64,000 nucleotides of DNA from Anastatus disparis (GCA_017163975.1 JAFFSR010000351.1:3555501-3619500), one strand, 5' to 3'; counted from the stretch's first letter, positions 46,526 to 58,473 are shown. Numbers and translations: made by a program. Notes: generated from the letters alone by a model not told the origin.

Positions 46526-47045
46526 GTGACAATAATGCAAAAGATATTCACGTAAGAAAAAAAAAGTCATAATTCCTTACTTTAGTATAATAGTAATAAT
46601 TTGAATCGATCATGTTATTAATCACATTTTCTGTCAGTAACAAAGACAAAATTTTTCTATTAAAATGGGTCTGATCTAAACATATTTTTGAACGGCGTGA
46701 TAATACGATTTGATTTCAAGAGATATATAAGTACCGATGATATAAGTTCATGATTCCATATACTGGTAAGGGTAGTTAATTTAAAGTTTAATTAAATAGA
46801 AGTTGTTACTTTTCATAAAATATTCATTGATGCATACATTTTATTCATCAAAATTATAAAAATTATAGTGTAAAGAATAGTTTTTGGAATTATTAATCGT
46901 GTCGTATGCCTAATTATATACCTTGGTATTAAAAAATATAGAAATATATGGAAATATATTTATAATGAAAAAATCTATAGATTTAATGATTCAAGTGAAT
47001 GATAAATAATTTATTAATGCTATAGACATATAGACTAATGAGATC
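46526..47045. other. AT-rich spacer
   Basis: Nothing recognised apart from the module end described at 46527-46600. Confidence 0.35.
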
Positions 47046-47460
47046 TTACCAGAAGAGGCTATGAGCTTCGGGTCACAGATCTTGACGAAACCTTGGGATA
47101 TATTTTTATTTTCGTACTTTCTTGCTTCTTAACTTTGAACAAGCATATCTCTAGTTCTAATTATTATTATTTAATTCTGAAAACGGCAAATTGAAGTCTG
47201 CTTTCTGTACTTTTATTTTAGTTTCTGTTGATTTATTAAAGGCATTTCTAGACTGGATTTTTCACACTTCAATCAGGAGCTTTTTTTTACAATTTTCTTA
47301 AAATAAGACTAGAAATGTCTATAATTTCAGTTTTTCGAAGCGTTAGACTGTACTGCTCTAACTTTACTCATATTTTGGTACCTTGAAACATATCCCAAAG
47401 TTTCATCAAGATCTGTGGCCCGAAGCTCATAGCCTCTCCTGGTTAGTACTTGAGATCTTA
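47042..47460. mobile_element. Inverted-repeat element, GAGGCTATGAGCTTCGG ends
   Basis: Arm 47042-47105 (agaggctatgagcttcgggt, cagatcttgacgaaac) is inverted at 47390-47460. The interior of about 285 bases is AT-rich and not palindromic. The 71-aa minus frame at 47327 is the arm read through. Confidence 0.65.
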
Positions 47461-48195
47461 TGCTTATTATTGATGCATAATATTCTTCATTTATATGACA
47501 ATTGTATTTTTTAAGTAATGTTGAATTATATGGTACTAGCATTGAGTTATCAAGTTTTATTTGTTGTTCATCAATTTTTTTATTATAATAGTTTTTTGAT
47601 TAACTATTTTTTCTTTGCATTTTGATAAACCATTATCTTCAAAAATAATTAAATTACAAAACGTATTCGAAAATTTTTTTTTAAATATACTATTTTTTAA
47701 ATTATATTAAAATGTCTCTGGACCATGTAACATATATTTTAATATAAAATAAATCTTTCTCGACGTAAATTAAATTAAATATTGGGGGTTGGTGAGTGGA
47801 GCGAGCAGGGGGGTACCCCCCCCCCTAGTATATATATACATATATATGTTAAATTGAATTTATCTTTATTTCTCCTTGTTAATCTTTAGTACAATAATTT
47901 CAGGCGAAGCGTAGCCTTAAACGGTAAGTATGAAATTGAGCTTATGAGATCTTGGGTTATTATACTATGGTAAAAGACAGTTGCATTCTTTTGTATGTAT
48001 AATATTATTGCAACTTTTATAATTACGGGGAAAAGATTGGTTGAAATTTGCATGTGATGCAGTTTAGAGTTCGATCACCTCTTGTGCATCGCATTCTTGT
48101 GTGTCGCGTACTCTCGATTATATAGTGTTATTGTTTGTTAATGCAGGTTCGAGGTAGAAGACTTGACATATGATGCACTCAGAGTTCAATCACTC
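47461..48195. other. No recognisable gene; short G/C tract
   Basis: AT-rich. At 47783-47826 a compact GC-rich piece reads gggggttggtgagtggagcg followed by aggggggtacccccccccc, a strong short hairpin. Confidence 0.35.
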
Positions 48196-48890
48196 TTAAC
48201 CCTTTGTGGCATACATTTTTCTTTTCACTATTTTGACATGGAATTTCTTACGCGAGGATTTTCGGGGTTGCTGAATACGAATCTAGCATCAGATTTTCTT
48301 ATTTCTTCATCCAACATGGCGGATCCATGATGGTGGCTAATAATTTTTTGCTATTTTAGTCGTGAGTTTGTGAAACTTCGTATATAAGGGTTTATGGAGG
48401 TGCTCATGACGAATATGACTTCGGATTTTCAAAATTCCTGATCCAAGATGGCGGCTAATCATTTTTCGCATTTTTAGTCAGTTTGTGAAAATTCGTAAAC
48501 TAGGGTTTTTTGGGAGCGCTGATAACGAATCTGACATTAGATTTTCAAAATTTCTTATTCAAGATGCCGGATTCAAGATGGCGGTTAATAATTTTTCGAA
48601 TTTCCAGTCGTTAGTTCGTAAGGATTCGTATACAAGGGTATTTTGAATCGCAGATCACGATTATGACATCAAGTTCTCGAAATACTATGTACAGAATAGC
48701 GCATTCAAGATGGCGAGCGATGATTTTTTTCGCTAGATCTTGTCAGTTCTTGAAAGTTTGTGGAAGAGAATTTTCTCACTCTGTACAAGAATTTATCGGA
48801 AGGAGTGAATTTCAGTTAGCTCGCAAATTAATTGCTCTGGACAATTAGCCAAAAATACTCTTCTGTTGTGATATAATAAGAAGTAACAAA
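48196..48890 (+). mobile_element. Second piggyBac-like left end, truncated
   Basis: TTAAccctttgtggcatac (TTAA 48196-48199) is the same type of tip as at 38828. About four diverged tandem units with aagatggcggctaat follow at 48260-48720. The transposase is absent. It is in the same orientation as the 38.8-kb element. Confidence 0.7.
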
Positions 48891-48894
48891 TAGT

Positions 48895-49190
48895 GATAGG
48901 ATTATTTTCGGATTTTTTGACTATTCGAATTATTTGAATAAACGGATAATACTATCCGTGGTGAAATAATCCGGATGGTCAAAAAATATTCGAATAATCA
49001 AAAAGCATTCGGATAATTGAAAAATATTCAGATAATAATTTTTATCGAATAATTCAATTGTGTGTGTGCGAGTGCGTGCGTGCGCGTGTATGCCTGTGTG
49101 TGTGTGTGCGTGCGGGTGCGGATGTGGATGCGCATCCGCACCCGCATCCGCATCTGCACCTGTGCCCGCACCCGCATCCACATCCACAAT
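48895..49190. repeat. Inverted copy of the ATTCGAATA / GTGCGG repeat
   Basis: Reverse complement of about 42000-42390, including the cggataatactatccgt word, the cgaataattcaattgtgtg junction and a shorter gtgcgg/gcatcc core (49110-49190). Confidence 0.75.
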
Positions 49191-49194
49191 TTAT

Positions 49195-49443
49195 ATTATG
49201 TTATTTGATTTTAATACTGTTTTTAATTGTAATTTATGTTTTCTGTATGTATTTAGAATAGTCTGTGATTTCACTTTTACATGGTAACTTACTGATACAG
49301 TATTATATATCAATTTTAATATTTGACAGTGATATCTTATCTTATTATGTGCAATATTTTATATAGAATTATTACTTATTGTTTCATGTATTACACGCCT
49401 TTTTGTACTCTTTTTACAAAATAAATCAATATCTATCTATCTA
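49195..49443 (+). mobile_element. LINE 3' UTR fragment, copy 3
   Basis: Diverged match to the 3' UTR of the two LINE copies (ctgtgatttcacttttac, acttactgatacagtatta, cacgcctttttgta, acaaaataaatcaatatct) ending in atctatctatct. Only the last about 250 bases are present, an extreme 5' truncation. Confidence 0.75.
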
Positions 49444-49721
49444 AAGTGAGACAGTGAAAAAAAACATTAAATATAAAATATGCATGATGTGCGTGGTCAA
49501 CTTTTGAAATCTATGACAAATCAATGACGGTTACGCAGACGATTCTTGTCTACACTGTTAGCATACGTTTATTCAAATTGAAATAAAAAGATAGAAGGAT
49601 TGCGAATTTTCATATTTATAATTTTAGAGTTCCTCATACCTGCTACAACGACATAAAATTATCTACGCTATTTGGGAGTTAGAAGGATGAACACGGGGCG
49701 AGTTCAAATGGCGTATACAAC

Positions 49722-49724
<3 letters not shown>

Positions 49725-49762
<38 letters not shown>
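49725..49762. repeat. (TA)n microsatellite
   Basis: Uninterrupted TA run. Confidence 0.85.
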
Positions 49763-49763
<1 letters not shown>

Positions 49764-50780
49764 CGTAAGATACGCGACCTTTACAATGTAAGGTACACTT
49801 TATTTTTCTATCCCTGAAAATGATTGCACAAAGTGCACATCTAAAGGGAATAAAGGAAAGAAGGAAAAGGTATTTAATTTAGACTCGTTTGTGGTACGAA
49901 CATCATGCCGTACTAACTCCAAAGTCTCTTTTTATAATGTGTTAGTTGTTTGTATTTATAGTCCTCTTATAAGCCTAAAAACTTTGAAGACTTTCAGTCT
50001 TATTGAGAGTATCAATCAATTAAATTTTACTTATTTAAGACCCACAAGATACTGCAGTAAACACTTTACACTGTTTGGTTCTCAAAATTAATCAATAATT
50101 ACAGAGATTATTGTTGACTCTTAATTTTAAATTTCTTTTCAACTTGTAATTTCTAATATAAATTTTTATCTGTTACATTTACGAAAAAAAGATATAAGTA
50201 AATGTTAAATATAAGAATTACTCGCTATTTCTACTACCGGTACAGAGTTGGAATTCTATACCCAATTTCTTGCGGACCTGTAGAAATCAGCGAAAGAATT
50301 TGACTCTTAACGCGAGATTTCATTTTAAATTAGACTTTATTATTAGAGAGGTGGCAAAAGAGTGCCGTAAAAATATTTCAGCTTCGATCTGCTTGAGCGT
50401 CGATCGAGCCACAGCGGCCGCAGTTCTTCCCTACCACCAAGTAGAAGGGATACATTTATATATTCTACATGATACTATTACAGGTGCGCTTCGGTGTGTG
50501 CTCGCGTCCGTCCCTTCATAGACGTGTATTAGCGCACATCCAAGCGCGTACATATATTCTTATTAATTTCCATCTTGCACGCCGGAATAGTTTCTAACTG
50601 CGACACCGCGTCGACGTACAAGATAGAAAGAGACAGTGCCCTGCGTAAATCGTTTATACTTATACTACAATGGTTTGAATTAGAGAGAGAATAAGTTCAT
50701 TACTGATTCTGTTTTATTTTATTCTTTTTATAGCTTTTTTTCTCTCTAATTCTTTTTACTTTTATACATTATATTTTAGT
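49763..50780. other. No recognisable gene; local GC-richer patch
   Basis: 50380-50620 is GC-richer (gagccacagcggccgcag) and includes an 83-codon frame starting MRTCRNQRKNLTL at 50270. No family recognised; possibly a promoter or 5' UTR, or an old element. Confidence 0.3.
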
Positions 50781-50786
50781 GAGGTC

Positions 50787-50789
<3 letters not shown>

Positions 50790-50850
<61 letters not shown>
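50790..50850. repeat. (TA)n microsatellite
   Basis: About 30 TA units. Confidence 0.9.
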
Positions 50851-50856
<6 letters not shown>

Positions 50857-51052
50857 TATATTTCTCAAAGAGAAAGCATTGTATCAATAAAAAATTATTT
50901 TTCTGTTTTTTCATTAATTTGTACGTATTTGGATTCAGGGAGTCGAAAAAATTGGTTTCCAGAAAATGTCTGTATGTATGCGTGCATGCGCGTGTGTGTG
51001 TGTGGGTGCGTGCGTGCGTGTGTGTGTATTAATTCACACAATTGGATCTCGA

Positions 51053-52300
51053 AAACTACTCGATGGATATGTTTCAAATTTTGCATACAATTAATTTTTT
51101 TATCTAACTCGCGCGGAAAATATTTTAAATGGGTTTTCTTAGCATTGTTTTAATTTCAGAGTCATTTTAAAAATTTTAAAAAAATTTTGATTTTTCTTTT
51201 TTTTTAATTTTACGCAAACTAAAATTTGCATAGAAATAATTTGCGATTGCCATAAAAAGGAAAACTTTTAAAACTAATTTTTTTAGCTTAGTTTTAATTA
51301 TAGAGTATTTTGAAATTTTCGAAAAAATTGTTTGTATTTAGTTAGTAAATTAGATCTCGTGAACTACTCAAAGGATTTGCTTCTAGTTTTGCATACAATT
51401 TATTTTTTTTTGTCTGACTGGGGGGAAAGCTATTGAAAACTGATTTTCTTAGCGCACTTTTGATTTTAGAGCATTTAAAAAATTTTTTAAAAAATTCTTA
51501 TTTTTTATTTTTCTTCTATTTTACGAAAACCATTGAAAAAATTTGCTCTAAAATTTATATGCAAGTTATTCGCTACTGTCTGAAGAAAACAAGCTTTGGA
51601 AAACTAATTTTCTTCGTGCAGTTCTAATTTTAGAGCATTTTAAAAAATGTTTTTTAAAATTTTTATTTGTCATTTATATTTTCTATTTTGCGTAAACCAT
51701 ACGATAAATTTCGTCAAAAATTTTTATACAATCAATCCGCTATCGTCTGAAGAAAAGAAGCTTTCGAATACTAATTTTCTTAGCGTTGTTACAATTTTAG
51801 AGAATTTTAAAGATTTAAAAAAAATTTCGATTTTTCTTTTCTTATTTTTCTTTATTTTACGTAAAGTACTCGATAGATTTGTTTTCAAATTTGCAGGGAA
51901 ATTATTTGCGACTGCCAAAACAAGGGAAATTTTCAAAAATTGATTTTCTTAGCGTGGTTTTAATTTTAGAGCATTTTTTAAATTTTGAAAAAGAAAATGT
52001 TATTTATTTAGCTAATTAGATCTCGAAAATTACTAAATGGATTTGTTTCAAATTTTGCATACTATCTATGTTTCTGTATAAGTAGACGGGAAGCTATTAA
52101 AAATTGGCATTTATGGTGAAGTTTTTTTTTATAGAACCATTTGAAGTATCTGAAAAAAAATTTCGATTTTTCATTTTTTTCGATTTTACGTAAAGTACTC
52201 GATAGATTTGCTCTAAAATTTGTAGACAAGTTATTCGCTGCTGTCTTTATAAAACAAGTTCAAAAACAATAATTTTCTTAGAGTAGCTTTTGGATCACTT
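51053..52300. repeat. Diverged tandem array of about 165-bp units
   Basis: About eight units start near 51053, 51214, 51360, 51525, 51692, 51861, 52025 and 52190. Each has a head like aa.tactcgatagatttg...caaattttgcata, a middle with attttcttagcg..gttttaattttagagcattt, and a tail tttcgatttttc..attttacg. A variant tail, tagctaattagatctcg, occurs in three units. Unit length is 146-169 bases. It begins next to a (gt/gc)n tract (50970-51030). Confidence 0.75.
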
Positions 52301-52604
52301 CTTTTGATCTCTGATTTAACGCTTACACTAATTCTTTTCTTACTTTCTCACTACCTCCCAGTCCTTCTATCTCAGATTGATCCTCATTTTCACCCTATTT
52401 GCATCCATCCTTGCCTCTCTCTTCCTATTTTCCAATCACTTTCTCACATTCATTAATTTTTCTTAAATAGAAATTGTATTTTACATTGGAATCACACATT
52501 TAAAAAAATAAAATCAAATTACTCTAACTCAATGAACTATATGAGGAAGCATTGCGCCAAAGCACTTAGCAGCGTTTATACATATATAGATATATATATA
52601 CATA

Positions 52605-52643
<39 letters not shown>

Positions 52644-52840
52644 TTTTCTTCTTGGATATCTATCCTAAAGAATCAACGTCCGAAATTACAAAATAAACTA
52701 CAATGACAATTAAAATTTATAAAAATAATGAATCAAGTTTATTAAATAAAGTTTAATAAATTAAACTTTACAAATCAATAAAATTCGGTTTTAATAGTTA
52801 AAATAAATTTGTGGCAGTTTAAGAAGATAGTGGAGCCAAG
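52301..52840. other. No gene; includes (TA)n at 52575-52640
   Basis: T/C-rich then AT-rich DNA. Nothing else recognised. Confidence 0.4.
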
Positions 52841-52841
52841 T

Positions 52842-53013
52842 AATGAAAGGTGACTAAACAAAACTCCGACCTCTTAGGATATTTTCTCTTAAGAGAAAAC
52901 GGAAGAGTTTAAAAATTCAATAAAGCTAAGTGATAAAAGGCAATTAAACAAAACTCCGATATCTCAGGATATTTCCTCTCAGGAGAAAACGGAGACTCTT
53001 AAAAATTAGAAGG
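52842..53013. repeat. Tandem duplication (about 87 bp) in the element leader
   Basis: caaaactccgacctcttagg..ttaagagaaaacggaagagt (52860) and caaaactccgatatctcagg..caggagaaaacggagactct (52950) are two copies. Each has a small inverted repeat (cttagg..tcttaag). Probably U5 or leader sequence of the element that follows; an AATAAA lies at 53262. Confidence 0.55.
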
Positions 53014-53552
53014 ACTTATTTTTAAACTAGTGACAATAGCCCGCACTCTAAGGAGTTGACTACCAGTAGTTGAAGAGTTCATCAAGCTACGTCTGCATCC
53101 CAAGGTATAAGGAAAGGATTATCTTTGCAATAAAAGAGGACTTCTGCACCGCGAGTGGTTAAAAAAGATGCAGCCAACTAGATTTTCAAAAACATCATCT
53201 CCTAAAACGTTCAAGTAAGTCGGACAATAATTTTAAGTACACAGCGATACAAGCCGAAAAATAAAGGCATGTCTAACTTTCTGTAACTTTTTATCCATAA
53301 GTTATTTATAAGACATACAACGTCTCAAACCAGAGCTTTATAATAAGGTGTGTAAATGCCCACCCACGCTTGAGAGGTTGACACATAGGGGCATCACCGG
53401 CGCATGTATTATGATTATCATGAAGACGATAACGACAGTATGAGACCAGAAAATACTCCACGATCACTTGCATCTCTCTTTGACGTAACTAATAATTTTT
53501 ACGATACTACTGACGGGCTATATAATTTGAAAAAAAATAAAAACCTAATAAA

Positions 53553-53996
53553 ATGGATAGTTTATTAAAGAAATATAAATCTAATGAAAATATAACGCGA
53601 TGCAATCAAGAAGAACAAAATTTAGTGCAAGAATTACAACGGCAAACGGAAAAAGCAGATGCTTTAGAAAAACAATTGATATTGTTGACGGAACAATCAC
53701 AGATTTTGACGACTTAAATGATGGAAAAGAAATATCCACCACCACTCCCAAGTCGACCACCTGCAGCTAGAGACAACAACTCTAAATTAAATGTGTTACC
53801 AGGACCTTCAAGGAAAGATCACCTTTTAATACGCGAACTTTTCATAAAATTACGGAAATATGATAGATGAACAGATGTTAGCGCATTTATTAATCAAATT
53901 ATTTGCGCATCCAAACAACTTAGCTCCAAGCAATAAATATCGGCGCTTATATACAAAGTAATAGCTGTCAAAATGCGTAACTCTATGCGGCAGAGA
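53553..53996 (+). pseudogene. Retroelement gag, 5' portion
   Basis: Opens at ATG 53553 with a basic, heptad-like segment (residues about 20-50, Leu-rich: LVQELQ, ALEKQLILL), suggesting a coiled coil. A TAA at 53715 interrupts it; the frame resumes with a Pro-rich stretch (KYPPPLPSRPP) and stops again near 53868. Broken off by the inserted repeat element at 53997. Confidence 0.55.
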
Positions 53997-55859
53997 CCCT
54001 AGTGACACTTATTTGCAATTATTTTCTGATTTTCATAGTTATTTGCAGAAACTTGCAGTTATTTACAGTTAATAATAGTTATTCATAAAAATTTATTGTC
54101 TTGCAAATTTTTTCCTACCCTAGTAGAAATCAATTTTGCTAATAACTGCAAACAACTGCTAATAACTGTTATAAATAGTTTGATTTGAGACAGAAGTAGC
54201 GGTTATTTGCAGTTAGTAGTAGTTATTTGCAGTTATTAATAGTTATTAACATTTATAAGCACAACAATTTTGTACAATATAATTTTTAAAAATTAAGATA
54301 ATAGTAACAGTTATTTTCAGTTATTTTTTTATTTTTGCAGTTATTTGCGGATTCTTGCACTTATTTGCAATTATTTTCTGATTTTTGTAGTTATTTCCAG
54401 AAACTTGCAGTTATTTATGGTTAATAATAGTAATTCATAAAAATTTATTGTCTTGCAAATTTTTCCCTACCCTAGTGGAAATCAATTTTGCTAATAACTG
54501 CAAGCAACTGCTAATAACTGTTATAAATAGTTTGATTTGAGACAGAAGTAGCGGTCATTTGCAATTAGTAGTAGTTATTTGCAGTTATTAATAGTTATTA
54601 ACATTTATAAGCACAACAATTTTGTACAATATAATTTTTAAAAATTAAGATAATAGTAACAGTTATTTTCAGTTATTTTTTTATTTTTGCAGTTATTTGC
54701 GGATTTTTGCACTTATTTGCAATTATTTTCTGATTTTTGTAGTTATTTGCAGAAACTTGCAGTTATTTATAGTTAATAATAGTAATTCATAAAAATTTAT
54801 TGTCTTGGAAATTTTTCCCTACCCTAGTGGAAGTCAGTTTTGCTAATAACTGTTATAAATAGTTTGGTTTGAGACAGAAGTAGCGGATATTTGCAGTTAA
54901 TAGTAGTATTTTGCCGTTATTAATATTTATTAACATTTATAAGCACAACAATTTTGTACAATACAATTTTTAAAAATTAAGATAATAGTAACAGTTATTT
55001 TCAGTTATTTTTTTATTTTTGCAGTTATTTGCGGATTCTTGCACTTATTTGCAATTATTTTCTGATTTTTGTAGATATTTGCAGAAACTTGCAGTTATTT
55101 ATAGTTAATAATAGTTATTCATAAAAATTCATTGTCTTGGAAATTTTTTCCTATATATAAAATATTAAAAAATTTTTTTAAAAGCGTGTAATTGTTAACT
55201 GTAAATTATTGCAAGAAATTGCAAATAACTGTAAATAAACGCAAATAACTGCTAATAACTGTTAATAAAATAGCAAATAACTGTTTATAAATACTAATAA
55301 TTGCTAATAACTGCTAGTAACTGATGATAACTGCTAATAACTGCAAATAACCGCTACTTCTATCTCAAACTAAACTATTTATAACAGTTATTAGCAGTTT
55401 TTAGCAGTTATTTGTAGTTATTAGCAATTATTTTTAATTAATAACAGTCATTAGCAAAACCGATTTCCACTATGGTATATATAAAGAATTAAAATTTTTT
55501 TTAAAAAGCGTATAATTGTTAATAACTAAATAATTGCAAGGAATTGCAAATAACTGTGAATAAATGCAAATAACTGCTAATAACTGTTATTAGTAGTTCT
55601 ATTTTAAATTATAAATTAATAAAATAGCAAATAACTGCTTATGAATGCTAATAATTGTTAACAACTGCTAATAACTGATGATAACTGCTATTAACTGCAA
55701 ATAACCGCTACTTCTGTCTCAAACCAAGCTATTTGTAACAGTTATTAGCAGCTTTTAGCAGTTATTTGCAGTTATGAGCAATTATTTTTAATTATTAACA
55801 GTTATTAGCAATTATTTCTAATTATTAACAGTTATTAGCAAAACCGATTTCCACTAGGG
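53997..55859. mobile_element. Fold-back element of ttatttgcagttatta repeats
   Basis: Left end ccctagtg (53997) and right end cactaggg (55859). The left half is built from three direct copies of about 330-370 bases (landmark gacagaagtagcgg at about 54189, 54541, 54871); the right half is the same material inverted (ctgcaaataaccgctacttc at 55339 and 55696). Internally it repeats ttatttgcagttatta. It splits the gag frame. Termini are of the CCCTRGTRGAAA class (cf. 4282 and 33787; cctagtagaaatc also occurs internally at 54119). Confidence 0.75.
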
Positions 55860-56379
55860 GAATAAATGAAAAGGTAGCAGACTACATACAAAGATATAAT
55901 AATATAAATCGGCGTATACAGATTTCAATAGATGGTTTAAAAGACGATTTTAGAGACATACATAGAAATTATGAAAACGAAAGCGCAATTCCAAAATTCA
56001 TAAGAGGATTGCATCCAGATGGCTTATGTTTAGCTGTACAACAAAACCAACTACACACTCTATCCATCGCCTACCAACAAGCTTTATACGCTGAAAAATT
56101 CCGGAAAAAAGACGAAGAACTTCGAAACAAAAGTCACAACAAGTATAAAATCTCATCTAGAAGAGATAAATATGAAAAATATCAAAGAGATAGAAGCCAT
56201 TCTAGATATGACCTAAGAAATCGTGAGAAACACTTGACGTTTTATAAAAATTATACACGTGATAGAAGTTTTCCGCGTGATCGACGAGAAAATTATCAAT
56301 CGGATAAAAGAGATAATAAATCTACATGCTCTCATTGTAATACATATGGCTATATTAAAATGAATGATAGTATATTATA
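55860..56379 (+). pseudogene. Retroelement gag, 3' portion
   Basis: Readable from NEKVADYIQRYNNI through FIRGLHPDGLCLAVQ (capsid-like; the latter is typical of gypsy-type gag) to a very basic Arg/Ser/Asp region (residues near 56150-56310) and the first half of a zinc knuckle, CSHC..YGY at 56329. The His and last Cys of the knuckle are cut off by the next insertion. Confidence 0.7.
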
Positions 56380-56612
56380 TGGATAATAGTATATTACACA
56401 CCAAAGGAGGTGAAATACTGGCGAGTCCACAGCAAATGTGGATTGCGACCCCAGCCGGAGGCGAGGGTGGTAAACATGTGCCATGGGTTCGACATTTTAC
56501 CTCCTATGGGGTGTATGCTATTTTTCGCCATACCTGGGCCGAAAATCCAACTTTTGTTTTTAGGTGCCAGGACAAAAGTTGTCCTTTCGGGCAGGGTATG
56601 GCGAAAAGAACA
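56380..56612. mobile_element. Two adjacent hairpin MITEs in gag
   Basis: The first hairpin, about 56380-56527 (aatagtatattacacacc with complement ggggtgtatgctattt), has its centre near 56455. The second, about 56521-56612 (cgccatacctgggccgaaaa with complement tttcgggcagggtatggcg), has its centre near 56565. They adjoin or overlap by a few bases. The first shares its tip with the hairpins at 7709 and 60195. Confidence 0.65.
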
Positions 56613-56990
56613 TTGTTTCAAACATCAAAATGCACAAGGGGTAAATTTTCGTCTCAATGCCTCAAAGAATAAAACGTATCTAGAGGATTCGGCGCCATAG
56701 TCGAAGACCCCACCCAACCGTCAAAATTATTCGGAGGATCAGAATTACAAAACACAATCTTTCCAACAGATGGAAAACACTGGCATCTTTGGATGCAACC
56801 CTCAGGAACAAGAGAAAAATTATTAAAATTTCTAGTGGACACAGAAGTAGGTATAACATTCATTAAAGACAAAGTATTAGATCCTAATACTTGCATTTCT
56901 ATAAAACAATGAGCAAAAGAAAGACAAAAAATACAGATAGTTAACGGAAATCACACAACGCTTGGAAAATGCAAATTGAATGTTTTTGGA
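56613..56990 (+). pseudogene. Retroelement gag end and protease, degraded
   Basis: After the insertion, gag-like residues (HCFKHQNAQG) continue, then the frame stops at 56698. The aspartic protease is visible at 56803 as FLVDTEVGITFI, where the family has DTG; here Gly is replaced by Glu at the active site. It is followed by a stop at 56912 and by the NGNHTTLGKC block in the same frame. Inactive. Confidence 0.65.
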
Positions 56991-57874
56991 AGAGACTTTA
57001 TATATCACGTTTCAAGCAATAAAATATCCCTCGATGCCGATGGGCTATTGGGCCGAATGGCTGCAACATTATAAAGCATTGATGGATACAGAAAAACAAA
57101 ATATAAGAATTTTCGATGCACAAAATAATCCTTTACAATTCACATTTAGTGAAAAACCTGTTTATGTAAATCAAGTAGTCAATTTTATACAAATAGATAT
57201 AGACGTACCAGATGAAGAATACATAATAACCGTCCCAAAAGATATAATTACACCAGCAATATATACGGTACAAAATAAAAATACAACGCTTAACATCGTC
57301 AATGAATCAGAAGAAGAAATAAAAATAAATACTGAGATAGAGATAGAAGAATTTCAAGAACATAAACAAAATATTTATGAAACAATCTTCCTACAGGAAG
57401 TATTTAATAAACAAACATTGATGACAAAAAGTATCATCGTAACAAACATTATAGACAATACGCGTATATCACATTTATCGAGAGAACAGGCATTAGCAAT
57501 ACAAACATTAATTAAAGAATATAATAATATCTTTCAACTAGGAGGAGATAATGCACCATCACTCAAGAATATGTATCACCATATAGATTTAACAATAAAT
57601 CAACTAGTTTTTTCAAAATTATATCGATACCCATTATCGTTACAGATAGAAAAATTTTAAAATGTAGGTATTATAATAAAGTCAAATTTGCCTTTTGTAT
57701 CACCCGTTTGGTGTGTTCCAAAGAAAATGGATACATTAGGAATACAAAAATATAGAGTCGTGATAAACTTCAGAAAATTAAATAAACATACATCAAGACA
57801 ATTACCCATTGCCGTCAATAAATGAAATCCTTGACCCATCGGGAGGTATAAGATACTTTTCTGCATTTGACTTA
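56980..57874 (+). pseudogene. Retroelement RT, N-terminal part
   Basis: A 226-codon open frame (56980-57660) covers the protease-RT linker and the start of RT (HIDLTIN at 57586). A stop at 57658 is followed in the same frame by FVSPVWCVPKKM and RVVINFRKLN, the fingers of RT. A frameshift near 57800 precedes FSAFDLQ, RT motif A with its catalytic Asp, directly at the edge of the next insertion. Confidence 0.8.
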
Positions 57875-57875
57875 C

Positions 57876-58473
57876 AAGGAGAGCACCCGACCTTCTGGAA
57901 ACGGATTTGGTTGAATCTGCAGGATACGATTTTTTGATGAAAAAAAAAATAAACCCGTATTTTTTCTTTTTTTTTAATAGGCCCCATAGACGGAGATATA
58001 GACATTTTTTATTGAAAATAGAAAGTGGAGATTAAATGCTTTAATTTAAGCTTGGTTGCATCGAAAAAGCTTCTGTGGTTTGAAAGTTATAGGCGATTAA
58101 AATGTGCCAATGAAATGACGTAAAAAATTGATGATATGTTACACGCTAAAAATATCAATAAATATGTAGTAATTTTTATTGAGGCATAACTTTTGAACCA
58201 ATGAAGCTTTTTTAGTGTAACAAAGCTTAAATTAAAGAATTTAATCTGGACTTTATTTTATTTCTTGTATATTTTTTCGTAAGAGTCTTGTTGTTTGGTT
58301 ATTCAAGATTTTATAAATGCTTCTTTTTATTATATTTTCGAAAAAATGTCTATATCTCCGTCTGTGGGACCTATTCAAAGAAAATAAAACACGGGCTCAT
58401 TTTTTTTTCATCAAAAAATCATATTCTGCAGTTTCAGCAAAATCCGTTTCCCGAAGGTTGGGTGCTCTCCTTG
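57876..58473. mobile_element. MITE inserted in RT motif A
   Basis: About 600 bp with inverted ends: aaggagagcacccgaccttc (57876) and its complement near 58454-58473. Arms of about 140 bp (gaatctgcaggatacgattt; gacggagatatagacatttt at 57990, with aatgtctatatctccgtc at 58346) surround an AT-rich interior of about 330 bp. No TTAA at the ends; the exact duplication is unclear (possibly caa). Confidence 0.8.

Noticed and set aside
45876..46572. 218- and 229-codon overlapping ORFs on opposite strands
   Set aside because: Same cause: translation of a (TGTATG)n minisatellite.
50270..50521. 83-codon ORF in a GC-richer patch
   Set aside because: No homology recognised, no splice or Kozak support; too short to claim.
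53997..55859. CRISPR-like array impression from regularly spaced short repeats
   Set aside because: Eukaryotic context, no unique spacers of constant length, repeats degenerate and inverted in the second half.
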